From Roseateles sp. YR242 (GTDB lineage Bacteria > Pseudomonadota > Gammaproteobacteria > Burkholderiales > Burkholderiaceae_C), in assembly GCF_900109745.1 (NCBI RefSeq), contig NZ_FOAV01000010.1:124001-188000 (forward strand): a stretch of 64,000 nucleotides of DNA, in the 5' to 3' direction. The translations under genes were made by a program, and so were the position numbers. Under the pieces are notes generated by a model. The model was not told the origin of the DNA and made no database searches. It worked only from the letters and a program-made list of their open reading frames with translations. Of this stretch, positions 43,755 to 52,754 are shown piece after piece. The stretch's first letter is position 1. Every line of letters begins with the position of its first letter.

Positions 43755-43855
43755 GTGCGGATTGTGGCTGGCCTGGGCCCGGCGCACCTCCGCCGGAAGT
43801 GGTGGGTCGGGCGCATGTCGGTGCGGGGCGCAAGTCCTGGCCCCACAAAGACGAT

Positions 43856-43883
43856 GGGCGAACACCCCGAAGGATGTCCGCCC
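43856..43883 (-). promoter_or_regulatory. Strong UUCG-capped hairpin in mntH leader
   Basis: Read on the mntH strand, GGGCGGACATCC, a TTCG loop and GGGTGTTCGCCC pair over 12 positions, with two G-T wobbles, and the loop is closed as C(UUCG)G. It could be a leader regulatory element or an RNA-stabilising structure. Confidence 0.55.
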
Positions 43884-44038
43884 TGTATCTCACTACCCAT
43901 TGACCTCTGGATCGCCCGGCTTGCGCCTCTGCGGTCTGGCCACCATCTCCGTTCCGCATGAGTTGAAGATTACGCCCGGTCCCGCCCGCTGCCTAGGGTT
44001 CGATACCGCATCGCTCCCTCGGTGAAAACAGCAAGCGT

Positions 44039-44059
44039 GTGTCAGTCAACGCCTGACAC
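44039..44059 (-). terminator. Inverted repeat after the sigma-54 regulator gene
   Basis: GTGTCAG and CTGACAC form a perfect 7-bp stem with a 7-base loop, 24 bases past the regulator stop on its strand. A weak T-rich stretch (GTTTTC) follows on that strand some 10 bases on. Confidence 0.4.
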
Positions 44060-44082
44060 GGCGCCGCACACCGGCCCACCCA

Positions 44083-45204
44083 TCAGCGCAGGATGCGGTA
44101 GAGCGTATTGCGACCGATGTCCAGGCGCCGCGCCGCCTCGGAGACATTCCCACGGCACTCGTTGAGCACCTGCCGGGCATGCGCGCGGGCGTGTGCTCGC
44201 AAGCCTTCGGCCTCGTTGTTCGGGGGGCCTGGCCAACAGCTCCCGGGCGGTGATGGCAGAGGCCCTGTCGCCTGTGCGACCGGCAACAGGCCAGAGGCCA
44301 TCCCTGTCGATCGCCCCCCTGAGGATGCGGCCCACGGCCCGGCGGCGACCGCAACGCCTGCCCCTGTGGAAGGGGCGGCCGTCAGCGCGTCCTGCAAATC
44401 CTCCGGCAGATGATCCGTCCGGATCTCGTCCTCGTGGTCCTCCAGCATCGCCACGCCCACCCGCAGGGATTGCTCCAACTGCCGGATATTGCCTGGCCAG
44501 CCATAGGCGCCCAGGCGCTCCAGCAAGGCTGGCGCCACCGTCAACATCCGGCTGGGTGCCAGGGTTTGCAAGAGTCGCGTCACCAGTGGCGCCAGGTCAG
44601 TGCGGGCTCGCAGCGGAGGGACGGTCAACGTCAGCCCGTTGATGCGGTAGTACAGATCCTCACGGAAGCGGTGTTCCTCTACCAACGCCCGCAGGGGTTG
44701 GTGGCTGGCACAGATCAGCTGGATGTCCACGGTCACGGTGGCACCACCGCCCAGTGGCTGCACCTGGCGGTCCTGGAGGACCCGGAGCAGGCGTGCCTGC
44801 ATCGTCATGGGCATGTCGCCGATCTCGTCCAGAAACAAGGTGCCGCCATGGGCCTGGCGGAGCCGGCCGGGCGCGCCCTCCCGCGCGGCGCCGGTATAGG
44901 CGCCGCCTCGATAGCCGAACAGTTCGGCCTCGATCAGGCCCTCGGGCAAGGCGGCGCAATTCACGGCGACGTAGGGGCCGTGGCGGCGGGCGCCGCTGTC
45001 ATGCACGGCACGGGCCAACAGGTCCTTGCCCACGCCGGATTCGCCCTGCAGCAGCAGGGCAATCGGCTTGTCCAGCACCTTGCGCAGTCGGCGAAGCAAT
45101 TCCTGCATCACCGGGTCCCCGGCATCCAGAGCGGTCAACGCATCCGAAGGCTTGCCGTCCTGGACAGTGTCCGATACCGCCGGGGCGGTCGCGCGTTGGG
45201 TCAT
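44083..45204 (-). CDS. Sigma-54-dependent regulator, AcoR-like but without sensor domain
   Basis: A 373-residue enhancer-binding protein. The AAA+ domain shows GESGVGKDLLARAVH (Walker A), the sigma-54 contact loop as GAYTGA, GGTLFLDEIGDMP (Walker B) and YGWPGNIRQLE. The Fis-type helix-turn-helix is at the C terminus (NVSEAARRLDIGRNTLYRI). Full-length AcoR-type regulators carry about 300 further N-terminal residues with a GAF sensor; here only about 25 residues precede the AAA+ domain. It lies divergently to an aldehyde dehydrogenase gene with a sigma-54 promoter and palindromic sites between them, so it probably activates that gene. Confidence 0.88.
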   Translation of the reverse strand: MTQRATAPAVSDTVQDGKPSDALTALDAGDPVMQELLRRLRKVLDKPIALLLQGESGVGKDLLARAVHDSGARRHGPYVAVNCAALPEGLIEAELFGYRGGAYTGAAREGAPGRLRQAHGGTLFLDEIGDMPMTMQARLLRVLQDRQVQPLGGGATVTVDIQLICASHQPLRALVEEHRFREDLYYRINGLTLTVPPLRARTDLAPLVTRLLQTLAPSRMLTVAPALLERLGAYGWPGNIRQLEQSLRVGVAMLEDHEDEIRTDHLPEDLQDALTAAPSTGAGVAVAAGPWAASSGGRSTGMASGLLPVAQATGPLPSPPGSCWPGPPNNEAEGLRAHARAHARQVLNECRGNVSEAARRLDIGRNTLYRILR

Positions 45205-45234
45205 GGCGTGTCTCCTCGCGGCGGTGGACCCGCC

Positions 45235-45280
45235 TGTTCCATCCTGGAACACCTGTGCCCAGCTGTTCCATTCCGGTACG
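45235..45280. promoter_or_regulatory. Two operator-like sites for the sigma-54 regulator
   Basis: TGTTCC-ATCCT-GGAACA (45235-45251) is a perfect inverted repeat. TGTTCC-ATTCC-GGTACG (45264-45280) is a second, imperfect copy with its centre 29 bases away. They lie 110-155 bases upstream of the sigma-54 promoter of the aldehyde dehydrogenase gene, a normal distance for upstream activating sequences. Confidence 0.7.
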
Positions 45281-45389
45281 GGCGATCCTGACCGTTCGCG
45301 GCCGGGATGAAAAGGGGCCTTGCGCCCACTGAAGGGGAATTCGGGGGCATGCGCTGGCGGGGCGCAGGCGCCTCCGGGCCAACCCTCAC

Positions 45390-45405
45390 TGGCACGTTGC
45401 CTGCA
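45390..45405 (+). promoter_or_regulatory. Sigma-54 (-24/-12) promoter of aldehyde dehydrogenase gene
   Basis: TGGCACGTTGCCTGCA carries GG and GC elements with exactly 10 bases between them and matches the RpoN consensus TGGCAC-N5-TTGC closely except at the first T of TTGC. Transcription would start near 45416, 28 bases before the ATG. Confidence 0.8.
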
Positions 45406-45443
45406 ACTCCAGGGAGGCATTCCAACCAAGACGGAGACATTCC

Positions 45444-46964
45444 ATGATCTATGCCCAGCCCCAGCAGCCCGGCGCACCAGTGCAGTTCAAGCAGCGCTAT
45501 GACAACTTCATCGGTGGCCAATGGGTCGCCCCCCAGGAGGGCCAGTACTTCGACGTCATCACGCCGATCAGCGGCAAGGTTTACACACGAGCGGCGCGTT
45601 CCACGGCGGCCGACATCGAGCTGGCGCTGGATGCTGCGCACGCGGCGGCGGCAAAGTGGGGCGCCACCCCGGCCGCCGAACGTTCCAACGTGCTGCTGCG
45701 CATTGCGGACCGTATCGAGAGCAACCTGGAGTTGCTGGCCTATGCCGAGTCGGTGGACAACGGCAAGCCCATGCGTGAAACGCTGAATGCGGACGTGCCG
45801 CTGGCCGTGGACCACTTCCGCTACTTCGCGGGCTGCCTGCGGGCGCAGGAGGGGGCGCTGAGCGAGATTGATGGCAACACCATCGCTTATCACTTCCACG
45901 AGCCGTTGGGCGTGGTGGGCCAGATCATTCCGTGGAATTTCCCGTTGCTCATGGCGGCCTGGAAGCTGGCGCCGGCGCTGGGCGCAGGCAATTGTGTGGT
46001 GCTCAAGCCGGCGGAGTCGACCCCGGTGAGCATCCTGCTGATGGCCGAGCTCATTGCCGACCTGCTGCCGCCGGGGGTGCTCAACATCGTCAACGGTTAT
46101 GGCAAGGAAGCTGGCATGCCGCTGGCGCAGAGCAAGCGCATTGCCAAGGTGGCCTTCACCGGCTCCACGGCCACGGGCCGCATCATTGCGCAGGCGGCGG
46201 CGTCCAATCTCATCCCGGCCACCTTGGAGCTGGGGGGCAAGAGCCCCAACATCTTCTTTCCTGACATTGCGGCGCAGGACGACGACCTGCTGGACAAGGC
46301 CATCGAGGGTCTGGTGCTGTTTGCGTTCAACCAGGGCGAGGTCTGCACCTGCCCGTCGCGCGCGCTCATCCACGAATCCATCTATGACCAGTTCATCGCT
46401 CGTGCCATCGACCGGGTCAAGGCCATCCGCCAGGGCAATCCGCTGGACACTGAAACGATGATGGGCGCGCAGGCCTCGTCCATGCAGCTGGACAAGATCC
46501 TTTCCTACCTGGAGATTGGCAAGCAAGAAGGTGCGGAGTGCCTGATTGGGGGTGGGCGCACGCAACTGGGCGGCGAGCTGGCGGGGGGTTATTACATCCA
46601 GCCCACCCTTTTCAAGGGTAACAACAAGATGCGTGTATTCCGGGAGGAGATCTTTGGCCCGGTGCTCGCCGTGACCACCTTCAAGACTGAGGAGGAGGCG
46701 CTGGCCATTGCCAACGACACGCCGTATGGACTTGGTGCGGGTGTCTGGTCTCGCGACATCAACACGGCATTCCGCATGGGCCGTGGCATCCAGGCGGGCC
46801 GGGTGTGGACCAATTGCTATCACGCCTACCCTGCGCATGCCACCTTTGGCGGCTACAAGGAATCCGGCATTGGGCGTGAGACCCACAAGATGATGCTGGA
46901 CCATTACCAGCAGACCAAGAACCTGCTCGTCAGCTACTCACCAAAGGCTTTGGGATTCTTCTGA
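45444..46964 (+). CDS. NAD(P)-dependent aldehyde dehydrogenase (AldB/ExaC type)
   Basis: A 506-residue aldehyde dehydrogenase. Motifs are [22 protein letters not shown], the general base Glu in LELGGKSPN and the nucleophile in [11 protein letters not shown] (Cys near residue 301), then EIFGPVLAV and [12 protein letters not shown]. The [12 protein letters not shown] pattern is typical of the acetaldehyde/ethanol-linked AldB-ExaC branch often controlled by AcoR-like regulators. CGGAGA precedes the ATG. The adjacent divergent sigma-54 regulator and the promoter at 45,390 suggest induction by an aldehyde or alcohol. Confidence 0.93.
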   Translation: MIYAQPQQPGAPVQFKQRYDNFIGGQWVAPQEGQYFDVITPISGKVYTRAARSTAADIELALDAAHAAAAKWGATPAAERSNVLLRIADRIESNLELLAYAESVDNGKPMRETLNADVPLAVDHFRYFAGCLRAQEGALSEIDGNTIAYHFHEPLGVVGQIIPWNFPLLMAAWKLAPALGAGNCVVLKPAESTPVSILLMAELIADLLPPGVLNIVNGYGKEAGMPLAQSKRIAKVAFTGSTATGRIIAQAAASNLIPATLELGGKSPNIFFPDIAAQDDDLLDKAIEGLVLFAFNQGEVCTCPSRALIHESIYDQFIARAIDRVKAIRQGNPLDTETMMGAQASSMQLDKILSYLEIGKQEGAECLIGGGRTQLGGELAGGYYIQPTLFKGNNKMRVFREEIFGPVLAVTTFKTEEEALAIANDTPYGLGAGVWSRDINTAFRMGRGIQAGRVWTNCYHAYPAHATFGGYKESGIGRETHKMMLDHYQQTKNLLVSYSPKALGFF

Positions 46965-47117
46965 CCCATCACACCAATCAGCCACCCGCGACGCGCCAAG
47001 TGTTTCGTCGCACTACGCTGTGAAATGTTGATAACAACGTTCGGCGGCATGTTTCGTCGCCATGCGCGGTGGTTTGAATCAGGGCAAGGGGGCCCATTTC
47101 CGCAAGGAACCTCTGCA

Positions 47118-48689
47118 TCACTCCCGCGAGCCGAGGTGGCCCCCAAGCCGAAAGACTGACACCGCCTGCACCAGCTGCGTTGCCTGTTTCTCCAGGCTAT
47201 CGCTCGCCCCCACCGAGCGCTGCACCAATGCGGCGTTCTGCTGGGTGGTCTTGTCCAGGTCGCTCACCGCCGCGTTCACCTGCGAGATCCCGGCGGCCTG
47301 TTCCCGCGTGGCGTGGCCGATGGTCGAGATCAGCCCATTGACTCGTTGTACCTGCTGCACGATTTCCGTCATCGCGCGGCTGGCCTCCGTCACCTGCCGC
47401 CCCCCGGCCTCCACCCGTTCCACGCTGTCGCTGATCAGTGTCTTGATCTCCCGAGCCGCTTCTGCGCTGCGCTGGGCCAGCGTCCGCACCTCACCGGCCA
47501 CCACCGCGAACCCACGTCCCTGCTCCCCGGCCCTGGCCGCTTCCACGGCGGCGTTCAGCGCCAGGATATTGGTCTGGAACGCGATCCCGTCGATCACCCC
47601 GATGATGTCGCCGATGCGTTTGCTCGACGCCGTGATGCCTTCCATCGTCGTATTCACTTCCCGCACCACGTCGCCGCCTTGCGCCGCCGCAGCACTGGCT
47701 TGCACCGCCAGCTGTTCCGCCTGTTGAGCCGCATCGGCATTGCTCTTCACCGTGGCGCTCATCTGCTCCATGGAAGCGGCCGTCTGCTGCAGGCTGGCAG
47801 CGGCCTGCTCGGTGCGCGCGCTGATCTCGTTGTTCCCGGTGGCGATATGCCCGCTGGAGGTCTTCACGGTCACCACCTGATCCGCCACGTCGTCGATCAC
47901 CCAGCGGAACATCAGCCCCAGCTGGTTCACCGCCCGTAGCGCCAGGCCAATCTCATCCACGCGGTCCAGATGCAGGGATTCCCGCGACTCCCCGGCCGCC
48001 ACGCGCCGGGCGTGGTCCGCAATGGCCTGGATCGGCTTCACGATCTGGTGCTCCAGGAACACCATGGTCCCGATGGCCACCACCACAAACGCCGCGGTCC
48101 ATTCAATCGAGGCCATGATGCTGGCCGAACTCAGCAGCTGCGCCAGCACCGCCATCACCAGCAGCAACAGCAGCGGCAGCCGCAGGCGCCAGCTCACCGG
48201 CATGGTCTTGAGCCAGTTCGTGGCCCACCCCATTCCCCCCTTGAGCACCACGCCCTTGTGGAAACGCAGCCCCTTGGCCCGCCCTTCGCGGATGTCCCGG
48301 TACAGCGTCTCGGCGCCTGCCACCTCGTCAGCGGTCGGCTTGGTGCGCACCGACATGAAGGCGATGGGGCGCCCGTTGCGAAGAATCGGCGTGGCATTGG
48401 CCCGCACCCAGTAATGGTCACCGTCCTTGCGACGGTTCTTGACCAGGCCGGTCCACGACTGCCCGGACTTCAGCGTTTCCCACATGTCGCGAAACGCCTC
48501 GGGCGGCATGTCAGGGTGGCGCACCAGGTTGTGCGGCTGGCCCATGATCTCTTCGGCACTGAAACCGCTGGCCTCGATGAAGGCGTCGTTGGCATAACTG
48601 ATGTGACTGCTGGGGTCCGTGGTGGACATCAGCGTGGCGTCTGCGGGGATTTCGTAGGCGCGTTGGGTCACCGGCAGGTTCTGTCGCAT
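47118..48689 (-). CDS. Aer-like methyl-accepting chemotaxis protein with PAS domain
   Basis: A 523-residue chemoreceptor. An N-terminal PAS domain (about 15-120: [37 protein letters not shown]) resembles Aer and may bind FAD. Two hydrophobic segments (about 168-210) follow, then HAMP-like sequence, and the cytoplasmic signalling hairpin with the highly conserved [17 protein letters not shown] and [12 protein letters not shown]. It lacks a periplasmic sensor domain, so sensing is probably cytoplasmic (redox or energy state). AGGAGG lies 6 bases before the ATG. There is no C-terminal methyltransferase-tethering pentapeptide. Confidence 0.93.
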   Translation of the reverse strand: MRQNLPVTQRAYEIPADATLMSTTDPSSHISYANDAFIEASGFSAEEIMGQPHNLVRHPDMPPEAFRDMWETLKSGQSWTGLVKNRRKDGDHYWVRANATPILRNGRPIAFMSVRTKPTADEVAGAETLYRDIREGRAKGLRFHKGVVLKGGMGWATNWLKTMPVSWRLRLPLLLLLVMAVLAQLLSSASIMASIEWTAAFVVVAIGTMVFLEHQIVKPIQAIADHARRVAAGESRESLHLDRVDEIGLALRAVNQLGLMFRWVIDDVADQVVTVKTSSGHIATGNNEISARTEQAAASLQQTAASMEQMSATVKSNADAAQQAEQLAVQASAAAAQGGDVVREVNTTMEGITASSKRIGDIIGVIDGIAFQTNILALNAAVEAARAGEQGRGFAVVAGEVRTLAQRSAEAAREIKTLISDSVERVEAGGRQVTEASRAMTEIVQQVQRVNGLISTIGHATREQAAGISQVNAAVSDLDKTTQQNAALVQRSVGASDSLEKQATQLVQAVSVFRLGGHLGSRE

Positions 48690-49042
48690 AAGAGTCCTCC
48701 TGATTAGCTCTCATCGGCCTGCGCCTAGCGGACGCACGAAACGGCGCCTTGTGCTGAACGCACGCCCAAGGGTATGCCATCCCCGTGCGGAATGGGAACC
48801 TGGGGCGTCCCCTGTACGGGGAGGGACCCCAGCCGCCAGTGGTGCCCCCAGCATCCCGTCCGGGAGGGTTGGGAATGCGCCGCACAGGGGCCGTACAGGG
48901 GCCGCCGCCTAGGGGCTATGTGGGCCGGACGTGAGCCGGCCTGCGTCGGGCATGTGTTGGGTATTTGTTGCGTATGTGCGGTGGCATTCGCTGGACATGG
49001 ACATTTGTCCAATCACTAAGACAATTGTCTAGAATGCCGGCC
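48690..49042. promoter_or_regulatory. Divergent intergenic region, chemoreceptor / psuK
   Basis: No gene is supported in this gap. It contains a stem-loop at 48800-48832 (CTGGGG...CCCCAG outside TCCCC-TGTAC-GGGGA), a short direct repeat around 48892-48908 (two CAGGGGCCG copies), and the operator-like palindromes next to psuK. Both genes must have their promoters here. Confidence 0.5.
48998..49030. promoter_or_regulatory. Tandem GACA-NN-TGTC palindromes before psuK
   Basis: TGGACA-TT-TGTCCA (48998-49011) and AGACA-AT-TGTCT (49019-49030) share the core GACA-NN-TGTC, and their centres are 20 bases apart, two helical turns. They end only 4-13 bases before the possible start codons of psuK, whose protein has its own N-terminal helix-turn-helix, so autoregulation is likely. 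Confidence 0.7.
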
Positions 49043-50131
49043 ATGAACAGTACCAAGGACCAGTTGCTCGCACTGGTCGAAGCCAACCCCTTCATCAGCC
49101 AGCAGGCCCTGGGCGACACCCTGGGCCTGTCCCGCTCCGCCGTGGCCGGCCACCTGGCGCAACTGGTCAAGGAGGGCCGCATCCTCGGCCGCGCCTACGT
49201 GCTGCCCAACCGGCAGCCGCTGCTGTGCATTGGCGGCAGCAACCTGGACCGCAAGCTGCGCGCGCACGAGCCGCTGCGCATGGGCAGCTCCAATCCCGCC
49301 CGCCAATTCGAGTCCGCCGGTGGGGTGGCCCGCAACATCGCCGAGAACCTGGCCCGCCTGGGCCTGCCGGTGCATCTGCTGACCGCCGTGGGCCGGGACG
49401 CCGCCGGCCAGGCCCTGCTGGGTGACCTCCAGGCACTGGGTGTGGACTGCACCGGCAGCCTCCAGGCGCCGGACCAGCCCACCGGCAGCTATACCGCCGT
49501 GCTGGACCCGCAAGGGGACCTCGTCCTCGCGCTGGCCGACATGGCCCTCACCGACCAGCTGGATCCGGACTTCATCCGCCGTTGTGCACCGCAGCGAGCG
49601 GCCGCCCGCTGGATGGTGGCCGACCTCAACCTCGGCGCCGCCACCCTGGATTTGCTGCGCCAGGAAGCCATCACACGCGAACAGCGCCTGGTGGTCGTGG
49701 CCGTTTCCGCACCCAAGATGCGCCGGCTGGGTGAGGCATTGGCCGGCATCGACCTGCTCATACTCAACCGCGCCGAGCTCTGCGCGCTGCTGGACCAGCC
49801 GCTCGACAGCGACGCCTCACTGACCGCCGCCTGGCGCCAGCTGCAGTCCCGGGGCCTGGGGCGCCTGGTCATGAGCGACGGCGCCCACGGGGTGCGGTTC
49901 AGTGATGGCGACGAGCTGCGCGCCCTGCCCGCTCCCAAGGTCCCGCGCGCCCGTCTGCGCGAGGTGACGGGCGCCGGAGATGCCCTGTCCGCGGGCATCG
50001 TCGCCGGCCTGCACCGTGACGCGGACGACCTGCGCGCCGCCTGCAAGCTGGGCCTTTCGCTCGCCGCCCTCACCCTGCAGACGGACGCCACCGTCAGCCC
50101 CGACCTCAGCCCGGCCCTGCTCGGCGCCTGA
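49043..50131 (+). CDS. psuK: Pseudouridine kinase with N-terminal winged helix
   Basis: A 362-residue PfkB-family kinase that phosphorylates pseudouridine for breakdown. Residues 1-55 form a helix-turn-helix (NPFISQQALGDTLGLSRSAV, then AGHLAQLVKEGRI). The kinase follows with IGGSNLDRK, SAGGVARNIAENLARLG and the catalytic VTGAGDALSAGIVAG. The pairing with psuG downstream makes the substrate assignment firm. ATG codons at 49034 and 49043 are both in frame and neither has a good ribosome binding site. The DNA-binding domain and the palindromes directly upstream suggest it represses its own operon. Confidence 0.92.
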   Translation: MNSTKDQLLALVEANPFISQQALGDTLGLSRSAVAGHLAQLVKEGRILGRAYVLPNRQPLLCIGGSNLDRKLRAHEPLRMGSSNPARQFESAGGVARNIAENLARLGLPVHLLTAVGRDAAGQALLGDLQALGVDCTGSLQAPDQPTGSYTAVLDPQGDLVLALADMALTDQLDPDFIRRCAPQRAAARWMVADLNLGAATLDLLRQEAITREQRLVVVAVSAPKMRRLGEALAGIDLLILNRAELCALLDQPLDSDASLTAAWRQLQSRGLGRLVMSDGAHGVRFSDGDELRALPAPKVPRARLREVTGAGDALSAGIVAGLHRDADDLRAACKLGLSLAALTLQTDATVSPDLSPALLGA

Positions 50132-50147
50132 CGCCGGTCAGGCGCCG

Positions 50148-50202
50148 CCAATTGCCCGCCAATTGCCCGCCAAATACTCCCCAATGGATCCCCAATTGCC
50201 CC
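50148..50202. repeat. Five 11-bp units between psuK and psuG
   Basis: Units begin at 50148, 50159, 50170, 50181 and 50192, each starting CCAA. Two are identical (CCAATTGCCCG), the fifth differs at the last base, and two are degenerate. The period of 11 bases puts all units on about the same DNA face. It lies in the 154-base psuK-psuG gap. Confidence 0.65.
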
Positions 50203-50285
50203 AGCCGCCCACAGTCCCCAATATCCCCAGCATCCCGCCGCCTCCGCCGCAAGCTTCCCTCGACAGCCTCGCCCGAAAGCCCCCC

Positions 50286-51239
50286 ATGACTGCCACCGCC
50301 CAGAACTTCCCCGCCAACGCCCAGTCGCTGATCGCCTTCTCCCCGGAAGTCGCCGCTGCACGTGAGGCCGGCCGCCCGCTCGTCGCGCTGGAATCCACCA
50401 TCATTTCCCACGGCATGCCCTATCCGCAGAACGTGCAGACGGCCCGGGAGGTGGAGGCGATCGTGCGGGAGCACGGCGCGGTGCCCGCCACCATTGCCGT
50501 GCTGGACGGCCGCATCCGCATCGGTCTGGACAGCGAGCAGCTGGAACTGCTGGGCCGCTCGCCCGATGCGATGAAGCTCAGCCGCCGCGACCTGCCCTTC
50601 GCCATCAGCACCGGCCATGTGGGTGCCACCACGGTGGCCGCCACCATGATCTGTGCCCACCTGGCCGGCATCGAGGTGTTTGTCACGGGCGGCATCGGCG
50701 GTGTGCACCGCGGCGCCGAAACGTCCTTCGACATTTCTGCCGACCTGCAGGAACTGGCCCGCACGCCCGTGGCCGTGGTGTGCGCCGGCGCCAAGAGCAT
50801 CCTGGACCTGGCACTCACACTGGAATACCTGGAGACCCACGGCGTGCCGGTGCTGTCCGTCGGCCAGGACAACTTTGCCGCCTTCTACACCCGGGACAGC
50901 GGCTTGAAGGCCGACTTCCGCATCGATGACGCACCGCAGCAAGCCCGCTTCCTGCGCACCAAATGGGCCCTGGGCCTCAACGGCGGCGCCGTGATCAGCA
51001 ACCCCGTGCCGGTGGCGCATGAGATGCCCGCAGCCCAGATCCAGGGTTTCATCGACCAGGCCCTGGTCGAAGCCACGGCCGCCGGCATCAGCGGCAAAGC
51101 GGTAACACCCTACCTGCTGGCCCGCATCAAGGACCTCAGCAGTGGCGCCAGCCTCGTCACCAACATCGCGCTGGTAAAGCACAACGCCAAGGTCGGTACC
51201 GCGCTGGCGGTGGCCCTCGCTCAACAGCGTTCGGCATGA
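50286..51239 (+). CDS. psuG: Pseudouridine-5'-phosphate glycosidase
   Basis: A 317-residue enzyme that splits the C-C glycosidic bond of pseudouridine 5'-phosphate to uracil and ribose 5-phosphate. ALESTIISHGMPYPQN, STGHVGATTVAATM, FVTGGIGGVHRGAE and VVCAGAKSILDL are typical family segments, including the active-site Lys in GAKSILD. ATG 50286 (MTATAQNF) gives the usual length; an upstream ATG at 50184 would add a proline-rich extension and is not preferred. It follows psuK by 154 bases and completes the pseudouridine salvage pair. Confidence 0.94.
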   Translation: MTATAQNFPANAQSLIAFSPEVAAAREAGRPLVALESTIISHGMPYPQNVQTAREVEAIVREHGAVPATIAVLDGRIRIGLDSEQLELLGRSPDAMKLSRRDLPFAISTGHVGATTVAATMICAHLAGIEVFVTGGIGGVHRGAETSFDISADLQELARTPVAVVCAGAKSILDLALTLEYLETHGVPVLSVGQDNFAAFYTRDSGLKADFRIDDAPQQARFLRTKWALGLNGGAVISNPVPVAHEMPAAQIQGFIDQALVEATAAGISGKAVTPYLLARIKDLSSGASLVTNIALVKHNAKVGTALAVALAQQRSA

Positions 51240-51487
51240 CAGTTCAATGCGGCCGACGTGGCCGCCACGGAATCTCCTGAGCCCAACTGCGGCAGGACCG
51301 CAGCAACATGACATCCGGCACCCCCGCACCCGGGAAAACTTCCCGGCGCGGGCCCATCGTCTCGCTCCAATCGCACAGGATCGCCGGGACAATCGGATCA
51401 TTAACGGAAGCGAAACAATCATCAGCAGACGCTGACCTAAGCTTTCGCGCCCCCCTGCCGTCGTTGTCGTTGGAGAAAGTGAATAGC

Positions 51488-52744
51488 ATGCGCCGCAAGC
51501 CAGTCGTCCTGTCGCTGATCATCGTCCTGCTGGTAGCCGGGGGTGGCTGGTGGTGGAAGTCCCGCGCCGCCTCGCAGGCGGCCAGGGCAGAAGCGGCATC
51601 GGCACCCGCAGGCGGCGCATCCGGCGCCGGGGGTGCTCAGACCGTGGGCGTGGTGCTGGCCCGCCAGCAGGACGTGCCGGTCGTGGTGGAAGCCAGCGGC
51701 ACGGTCGCCGCGCTCAACCAGGTGGATGTGCGCGCCCAGACCACCGCCATCGTCCGGGATGTGCTGGTGAAGGACGGCCAGTCCGTGCACAAGGGCCAGT
51801 TGCTGTTCCGCTTCGACGAACGCGCCGACCGCGCCAACCTCGACAAGGCCCGCGCCCAGCTCGCTAAGGACAAGGCCAGCCTGGCCGACCTGCAGCGCCA
51901 GTACGAACGCGCCAAGGAACTGCTGGCGCAGAAGTTCGTCGCCCAAAGTGCGCTGGACACGGCGCTGTCCAGTCTGGAGGGCGGCCGCAGCCTGGTGGTG
52001 GCCGACGAGGCCGCCGTGCAGTCCGCCGAGGTGGCGCTGAGCTACAACGAGATCCGCGCCCCCTTCGCCGGCCGTGCCGGTGCCGTGAACGTGTGGCCGG
52101 GCAGCCTGGCACAGACCAGTGCCACCACGCCGCTGGTCAATATCGTTCAGATCGATCCGGTCGGTATCACCTTCAACCTGCCGGAGACGGAACTCGCGCC
52201 GGTGCTCGAAGCCATGCGCCCGGGCGCTGGCGGCACCCAGGCCACACCGCCCGAAGTGCAGGTGGTGCTGCCCGGCATCGACAGCGGTGCCCGCCGCGGC
52301 AAGGCGGAACCCATCGCCCGCGGCAAGCTGATCTTCGTGGACAACCTGGTGGATGCCACCACCGGCACCATCAAGCTCAAGGCGGAATTCGAGAACAAGC
52401 AGCAAAAGCTCTGGCCCGGCCAGTACCTGCGCGTGCGCATGACGCTGCGCAGCATCAAGGACGCGGTGGTGATCCCGCAGGCGGCCATCATCCTGCGCGG
52501 CACCGACCGCCAGATCTACGTGGTGGGCCCCGACAAGACGGCCCAGCTCAAGACCATCCGCATGCGCTACACCTTCGGCGAACTGGCCGTGGTGGATGGC
52601 GTGGAGGCCGGCGCCACCGTGGTGCTGGACGGCAAGCAGAACCTGCGCCCCGGCGTGCCTGTGCGGGCCCAGCCGGCCGCGGTGGATCCGGCTGCGGCGG
52701 CGCGCCAGGCCGCGGCAGCCGGTCCGGAAGGCGCTGGCGCATAA
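51488..52744 (+). CDS. RND efflux periplasmic adaptor (membrane fusion protein)
   Basis: A 418-residue MdtA-like adaptor. One N-terminal membrane anchor (VVLSLIIVLLVAGGGWWW) is followed by the biotinyl-lipoyl halves (VDVRAQTTAIVRDVLVKDGQ, and SYNEIRAPFAGRAGA), the coiled-coil hairpin between them (DKARAQLAKDKASLADLQRQ) and the beta-barrel region. It links the inner membrane pump to an outer membrane channel. ATG 51488 is chosen because it starts just before the anchor; the longer open frame from 51308 has no similarity. It lies 10 bases upstream of the RND pump. No local regulator gene is visible. Confidence 0.93.
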   Translation: MRRKPVVLSLIIVLLVAGGGWWWKSRAASQAARAEAASAPAGGASGAGGAQTVGVVLARQQDVPVVVEASGTVAALNQVDVRAQTTAIVRDVLVKDGQSVHKGQLLFRFDERADRANLDKARAQLAKDKASLADLQRQYERAKELLAQKFVAQSALDTALSSLEGGRSLVVADEAAVQSAEVALSYNEIRAPFAGRAGAVNVWPGSLAQTSATTPLVNIVQIDPVGITFNLPETELAPVLEAMRPGAGGTQATPPEVQVVLPGIDSGARRGKAEPIARGKLIFVDNLVDATTGTIKLKAEFENKQQKLWPGQYLRVRMTLRSIKDAVVIPQAAIILRGTDRQIYVVGPDKTAQLKTIRMRYTFGELAVVDGVEAGATVVLDGKQNLRPGVPVRAQPAAVDPAAAARQAAAAGPEGAGA

Positions 52745-52754
52745 GGGGATCACG

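Larger units (their letters stand above)
43755..44082 (-). promoter_or_regulatory. mntH upstream region
   Basis: The 328 bases between mntH and the downstream end of the sigma-54 regulator gene hold no supported gene. On the mntH strand a 12-bp hairpin with a UUCG loop lies about 100 bases before the start codon. I looked for the conserved loops of the yybP-ykoY manganese riboswitch and did not find a convincing match. Nothing else stands out apart from the inverted repeat at 44039. Confidence 0.4.

Noticed and set aside
43755-43990. yybP-ykoY manganese riboswitch before mntH
   Set aside because: The conserved loop sequences were not found; only a plain hairpin is supported.
48690-48720. FliA (sigma-28) promoter before the chemoreceptor gene
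   Set aside because: A GCCGATGA sequence resembles the -10 element, but no TAAA -35 element stands at the required spacing.
50184-50285. Proline-rich N-terminal extension of PsuG from an upstream ATG
   Set aside because: It would translate the 11-bp repeat tract and exceed the family length; ATG 50286 gives the normal protein.
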